DNA from: Butyrivibrio sp.
GTDB taxonomy: Bacteria; Bacillota_A; Clostridia; Lachnospirales; Lachnospiraceae
Assembly: GCA_024690635.1 (NCBI GenBank)
Contig: JAILOW010000051.1
Location: 1-6,707 of the forward strand
DNA: 6,707 bases
Reading direction: 5' to 3'
Shown here: positions 5,037 to 6,707 of the stretch, piece by piece
Numbering within the stretch: position 1 is the first letter of the stretch
Layout of the letters: each line of letters begins with the position of its first letter
Notes under the pieces: generated by a model
Told to the model about the DNA's origin: nothing
Databases searched by the model: none
What the model saw: only the letters and a program-made list of their open reading frames with translations
Made by a program: the position numbers and the translations under genes

Positions 5037-6707
5037 ATGTCCAAGCATACCAACATGCAGCGCGATGTACTTGTTCTTAATCTTGAGGAGCAGCTTGAGG
5101 GAATCGCGCAGGAGAAATTCGGAAAGACTCTTAAGGAGTGCACAGACAGAGAAACCTACTATGTACTTCTCGACATTACGTCACGTCTTATGGACGTTGC
5201 GGAAGTATATAACGGGGAAAAGAAAGTTTACTATATTTCAATGGAGTTCCTTATCGGTAAGCTTCTTTCCAACAACCTTATCAACTTAAGGGTTTACGAC
5301 AGAGTAAAGGCTATCCTTGAAAAGAACGGCAAGAGCCTTGCTCAGATCGAGGAGTGCGAGCCCGAGCCTTCACTTGGTAACGGCGGACTCGGCAGACTTG
5401 CAGCGTGCTTCCTTGATTCCATCGCAACTCTTGGAATGGCTGGAGAGGGAATCGGTCTTAACTACCACTTCGGACTCTTCAAGCAGGTATTCAGAGATCA
5501 CCTTCAGTGTGCTGAGAAAAACGAATGGATCGAGGATCAGTCCTGGCTTGAAAAGACTGATACTACCTTTGAAGTATCTTTTGGCAAAAAGAAGGTTGTA
5601 TCCCGCCTTTACAATATGAATGTTGTGGGCTATGACACAGGAGTTAACAAGCTTCGCCTTTTTGATATCGAGTCTGTTGATGAGAGCCTTGTAAAAGAGG
5701 GTATCGATTTTGACAAGACCAAGACTGACAAGAACCTGACTCTTTTCCTGTATCCCGATGATTCCGATGAGGCAGGAAACCTTCTTAGGATCTATCAGGA
5801 GTATTTCCTTGTTTCCAATGCTGCGCAGCTTATTTTAAGAGAGCAGAAGGAGCGTCAGTACGACCTTCACGAGCTCCACAACCACGCAGTCATTCAGATC
5901 AACGATACACATCCTACCATGATCATCCCCGAGCTTGTTAGGATCCTGGTTGAGGAGAAGGCCTTCAGCATCGATGAAGCCATCAACGTTGTGAGCAAGA
6001 CCTGCGCATACACCAACCACACAATCCTTGCTGAGGCGCTTGAAACCTGGCCTCTTAAGTATCTTGAAAAGGTGGTTCCCCAGCTTGTTCCTTATATAAA
6101 AGAGCTGGATAAGAGAGTCCGCGCCAAGTATAAGAACCCCAAGGTTCAGATCATCGACGAGGACAAAAAGGTACACATGGCCTTCATCGATATCCACTAC
6201 GGATTCTCAATCAATGGTGTTGCAGCTATTCATACAGACATCCTCAAGGACAGCGAGCTTAACGACTTCTATCAGATCTATCCTGAGAAGTTCAACAACA
6301 AGACAAACGGTATCACCTTCCGCAGATGGCTCCTTTCCTGCAACCATCCTCTGGCTGATTTCCTTTCTCAGACCATCGGTGACGGCTACAAAAAGGATGC
6401 CAACAAGCTTGAAAAGCTCCTTGATCACATAGATGATCAGGAAGTTCTCGATGAGCTTGAGAACATCAAGATGGGCAAAAAGAAAGAACTTGCAGCTTAC
6501 CTTAAAGAGCATGAGAACGTTGAGGTTGATCCTGATTCTATCTTTGATATTCAGGTAAAGAGACTTCACGAATACAAGAGACAGCAGATGAATGCTCTTT
6601 ACATCATTCACAAGTACCTTGAGATCAAGGGCGGCAAGAAGCCTTCAAGACCTATCACCTTTATCTTTGGTGCCAAGGCAGCTCCTGCGTACGTTATTGC
6701 CAAAGAC
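5037..6707 (+). CDS. glgP: Glycogen/maltodextrin phosphorylase, 3' end outside the window
   Basis: An open frame of 557 codons with no stop before the right edge, so the gene is cut by the window and is not a pseudogene. The enzyme releases glucose 1-phosphate from alpha-1,4-glucan ends using inorganic phosphate and pyridoxal phosphate. Family motifs appear in order: [13 protein letters not shown] (65-77), [16 protein letters not shown] (110-125), the [14 protein letters not shown] stretch (282-295), [13 protein letters not shown] (324-336), [14 protein letters not shown] (419-432), [14 protein letters not shown] (503-516) and FGAKAAPAY (544-552). R509, K514 and H328 correspond to R569, K574 and H377 of the rabbit enzyme. 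The lysine that binds pyridoxal phosphate lies in the missing C-terminal part. The region 140-210 is short compared with animal and enterobacterial enzymes, suggesting the compact clostridial type of roughly 750 residues. A strong AGGAG ribosome site lies 7 nt before the ATG. It is controlled by the double-operator promoter just upstream. Confidence 0.96.
   Translation, partial: MSKHTNMQRDVLVLNLEEQLEGIAQEKFGKTLKECTDRETYYVLLDITSRLMDVAEVYNGEKKVYYISMEFLIGKLLSNNLINLRVYDRVKAILEKNGKSLAQIEECEPEPSLGNGGLGRLAACFLDSIATLGMAGEGIGLNYHFGLFKQVFRDHLQCAEKNEWIEDQSWLEKTDTTFEVSFGKKKVVSRLYNMNVVGYDTGVNKLRLFDIESVDESLVKEGIDFDKTKTDKNLTLFLYPDDSDEAGNLLRIYQEYFLVSNAAQLILREQKERQYDLHELHNHAVIQINDTHPTMIIPELVRILVEEKAFSIDEAINVVSKTCAYTNHTILAEALETWPLKYLEKVVPQLVPYIKELDKRVRAKYKNPKVQIIDEDKKVHMAFIDIHYGFSINGVAAIHTDILKDSELNDFYQIYPEKFNNKTNGITFRRWLLSCNHPLADFLSQTIGDGYKKDANKLEKLLDHIDDQEVLDELENIKMGKKKELAAYLKEHENVEVDPDSIFDIQVKRLHEYKRQQMNALYIIHKYLEIKGGKKPSRPITFIFGAKAAPAYVIAKD

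Noticed and set aside
4975..5289. Plus-strand open frame of 104 codons starting in the glgP leader
   Set aside because: It runs through operator O2 and overlaps the start of glgP in another frame. Glycogen phosphorylase motifs in the glgP frame are unambiguous and have the strong ribosome site.
5835..6611. Two minus-strand open frames (about 120 and 134 codons) opposite glgP
   Set aside because: Both are antisense shadows of a highly conserved coding region, and their Leu/Val-rich translations match no family I recognise.

Overview
The window looks like a chromosomal segment of an anaerobic Gram-positive of the Clostridia, most likely a Lachnospiraceae member of the Butyrivibrio type. This rests on protein resemblance and codon style (moderate GC, heavy use of CTT for Leu, strong AAGGAG/AGGAG ribosome sites); no rRNA or other decisive marker is present. 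No mobile element, tRNA, rRNA or CRISPR array was seen.

Layout. Positions 1-197 are AT-rich and non-coding. They hold three imperfect inverted repeats (CACTA...TAGTG) spaced about 74 bp apart; the one nearest the gene forms a long hairpin that probably terminates the neighbouring operon. Positions 198-3770 on the minus strand form a tight three-gene operon, transcribed right to left: a VTC-type polyphosphate polymerase (3066-3770), a DUF4956 multi-pass membrane protein (2359-3030) and a large secreted, membrane-anchored CotH-family protein kinase with Ser/Asp/Gly-rich segments (198-2330). Positions 3771-3946 are a divergent control region. On the plus strand a LacI-family regulator (3947-4936) is followed by a glycogen/maltodextrin phosphorylase, glgP, from 5037 to the right edge, where it is cut after 557 codons.

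How the parts work together. The plus-strand half reads as a self-contained sugar-polymer circuit. The LacI protein very probably binds three near-identical 14-16 bp palindromes: one at its own predicted start of transcription and two in the glgP promoter (one between -35 and -10, one just after the predicted start).

The minus-strand half is the less understood part. A cytosolic polyphosphate-making enzyme, a membrane protein of unknown function and an extracellular atypical kinase in one operon suggest a membrane-coupled phosphate or polyphosphate system that modifies surface proteins. Its promoter region carries an 11-bp-period direct repeat where a -35 box would be expected, reminiscent of sites for PhoB/OmpR-type activators. 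The function of this operon is inference; the gene identities are well supported.
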